Assembly: GCA_902794895.1 (NCBI GenBank)
Contig: CADBIY010000002.1
Span: forward strand, 137,660 to 201,659
Origin: Candidatus Avelusimicrobium vaccinum
GTDB lineage: Bacteria; Elusimicrobiota; Elusimicrobia; Elusimicrobiales; Elusimicrobiaceae
Direction: 5' to 3'
Length of the DNA: 64,000 nucleotides
Below the pieces are notes generated by a model. The model saw only the letters and a program-made list of their open reading frames with translations. It did not search any database and was not told the origin of the DNA. This document shows, piece by piece, positions 62,492 to 64,000 of the stretch; the stretch's first letter is position 1, and the number at the start of each line of letters is the position of its first letter. Made by a program: the position numbers and the translations under genes.

Positions 62492-64000
62492 CTATTTTTT
62501 AAACATGGGATAAAAGTAAATGCCCATATATACCGGGTTATCCACAAACCCTTTTACATTCGCCCGCATAGCCCATAGACCCGTTGGATGAACCGTATAG
62601 ATTTGCATGGCATCTTCGTGCATTAACTGGTGCACTTTTTTATAAAGTGCATTGCGTACAGATTGATTAGTTTCCGTAACGGCTTGTTCAATTAAAGTGT
62701 CCACGGCCGGATTTTTATATCCTTGCGAAATCGCATAACGCCCTTGACTATGCAGGAACGGGAAATAGAAATTATGCGCATCGGCATAATCAGCCACCCA
62801 GCCGCGTGCCCACATAGGCATCTGACGACGGGTTGTTTTTTCTAAGAACGAGGGCCACGTAACGCCGCGCAAATCAATTTGGAATTTTGGATTAATTTTT
62901 TCCACGTTACGTTTCAAAATTTCGCTGGCAATTTGGCGCATTTCACCGCTGGTATTATATGTAATCGTGAATTTAAAACCTTTTTCCCAAACCTGTCCGC
63001 CCCAGGCTTTCTTAAAGTGTTCCGTTGCTTTTTCCAAATCGAACGTATACCGCTTAAACGACGAATCCTGTGGCACTAGTCCTTTGGGCGCCGGCCCGAT
63101 AGCCGCTTCCGCGCGGCCTTCCATAGAGTCTCTCAAAAAGGCTTCATAATCAAAAGCATATTCAAAACCTTTGCGTAAATCTTTATCGGTAAAGAAATCT
63201 GCCGGAATACCCTGTCCGTCCAATTTGCCCGAACCGACATCCGGATTGGCTTGCATGTTAATATCCAATGTAAAGAATATCACCGGATCTGTGCGTAAAC
63301 GCGGCAAATTATCATAGAGAACCACCTTGGGATTGTCTTTCAATTGTGCGGTAAATTTCGGCGATATTTCCGCCACATCCGCATCTCCGGATTCCAACAT
63401 TAAACGGACGGTACTCGGTTCATCTACCGTCATCATCAAAATCGTTTTTAAAGCCGGGGCCCCCGCAAAATAATCTTCGTTTGCCTGTAAAGTTAACCGT
63501 TTGGCGGCAATATCCCAACGGCCTAATTTAAAAGGCCCGGTTCCGTTGGTTTCTTGAAATAAAGGAGAATCTTCTTTGGAAAAATTATTAAATTTTTTCC
63601 AGGTTTCTTCTGTACCGTCCCAAGCACCTTTCTGTACAGCCCAATCTTTTTTTACCACATATCCCCAACGTGCCAAAATATATAAAAACGGGGCAAACGG
63701 ACGTTTTAGTGTAATAACGATATTATGGCCTTCCACACGAACGGCTTGCGCGGCTTCTTTAAAATCTGCCACAATTTGACCATTTGCATCACGCGTAGAA
63801 GAAATCCCCAAAATCGGTTCCAATAATAAACTGGAAGGGCCACCTGCAATATCCGACAACAAAAAGCGTAAAATAGAATAGCGCACATCTTCCGGTGTCA
63901 GTTCAGAACCATCATGAAATTTGACCCCTTCCCGAATCGGGAACGTGTAGGTCCGGCCGTCCGCGGAAATGAGACCGTTTTCTTTAGAGGGAACTTCCGT
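62492..64000 (-). CDS. Peptide ABC transporter substrate-binding protein (family 5), 5' end outside the window
   Basis: The last 503 codons are visible; the frame stays open to the right edge. FHDGSELTPEDVRYS is the family-5 signature. Later WGYVVKKDW, GTGPFKLGRWD, DVAEISPKF and ARGWVADYADAHNFYFP fit DppA/OppA-type proteins. It should bind peptides in the periplasm. The start and signal peptide lie past the window. Confidence 0.9.
   Translation of the reverse strand, partial: TEVPSKENGLISADGRTYTFPIREGVKFHDGSELTPEDVRYSILRFLLSDIAGGPSSLLLEPILGISSTRDANGQIVADFKEAAQAVRVEGHNIVITLKRPFAPFLYILARWGYVVKKDWAVQKGAWDGTEETWKKFNNFSKEDSPLFQETNGTGPFKLGRWDIAAKRLTLQANEDYFAGAPALKTILMMTVDEPSTVRLMLESGDADVAEISPKFTAQLKDNPKVVLYDNLPRLRTDPVIFFTLDINMQANPDVGSGKLDGQGIPADFFTDKDLRKGFEYAFDYEAFLRDSMEGRAEAAIGPAPKGLVPQDSSFKRYTFDLEKATEHFKKAWGGQVWEKGFKFTITYNTSGEMRQIASEILKRNVEKINPKFQIDLRGVTWPSFLEKTTRRQMPMWARGWVADYADAHNFYFPFLHSQGRYAISQGYKNPAVDTLIEQAVTETNQSVRNALYKKVHQLMHEDAMQIYTVHPTGLWAMRANVKGFVDNPVYMGIYFYPMFKK

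Noticed and set aside
1-64000. CRISPR array near the Cas4-like or retron genes
   Set aside because: No regularly spaced repeats with unique spacers were seen; the two GGGGAGAACA copies near 44.7 kb are only a pair.

Overview
The window looks like a chromosomal segment of a host- or gut-associated Elusimicrobiota bacterium: a fermenting, strictly anaerobic, Gram-negative-type cell. This is inference from gene content. The signs are a trimeric NADH/ferredoxin-type [FeFe]-hydrogenase (hydCBA), a membrane pyrophosphatase, an FTLIELLVVVLI-type pilin of the Elusimicrobium kind, many lipoproteins, an LpoB-type penicillin-binding-protein activator and oxygen-sensitive Fe-S enzymes (IspH, serine dehydratase). 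Base composition is moderate in the core and clearly AT-richer between about 43 and 51 kb.

Region 1 (1-18 kb) is an accessory island. It holds a DUF2779-type nuclease-like protein, three related proteins of unknown function, a 37-residue zinc ribbon, a NYN ribonuclease / Pif1-like helicase / small basic protein / lipoprotein operon, two ankyrin proteins, DUF805 and RDD membrane proteins, a membrane-anchored Ser/Thr kinase next to an FHA-like protein, a secreted thermonuclease lipoprotein and a Fic protein. Several promoters here share a paired TGRCAT motif, which hints at one local regulon. Between 16.6 and 17.2 kb lies a hairpin-dense stretch that looks like a large structured RNA of about 550 nt.

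Region 2 (18-42.8 kb) is core genome. It holds a ferritin-like protein, an exported protein-glutaminase-like enzyme, hppA, an envelope cluster (FKBP isomerase, LPP20-like, COG3014-like and LpoB lipoproteins, a pilin-like protein, a thioredoxin-like lipoprotein), hydCBA, an exported receiver-domain protein, a DUF1646 transporter, a Lys/Ala-rich periplasmic protein, a type IV pilin whose promoter spacer holds a run of 12 A, rlmB, pfkA, ispH and a GGDEF/EAL protein.

Region 3 (42.8-51.2 kb) is an AT-rich genomic island ending in a large serine recombinase whose 3' end overlaps tRNA-His. It carries a retron: the reverse transcriptase has the retron hallmarks NAxxH and VTG but is split by a frameshift. 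Upstream of it come an XRE-type HTH gene, a 41-codon gene and a promoter-led structured RNA that fits an msr-msd. The island also has a 37-residue basic peptide gene, a Fic protein with its own HTH and a palindromic operator, a second orphan structured RNA with a strong terminator, an HrgA/COG2958-like protein, a zinc-ribbon TM2 protein and a lipoprotein.

Region 4 (51.3-64 kb) is core again: sdaA, two MntP-family exporters, a purple-acid-phosphatase-like protein that has lost its metal motifs, an outer-membrane barrel candidate, a soluble histidine kinase, an AI-2E family permease, a second GGDEF/EAL paralogue, deoB and the 3' part of an oligopeptide-binding protein that runs off the window.
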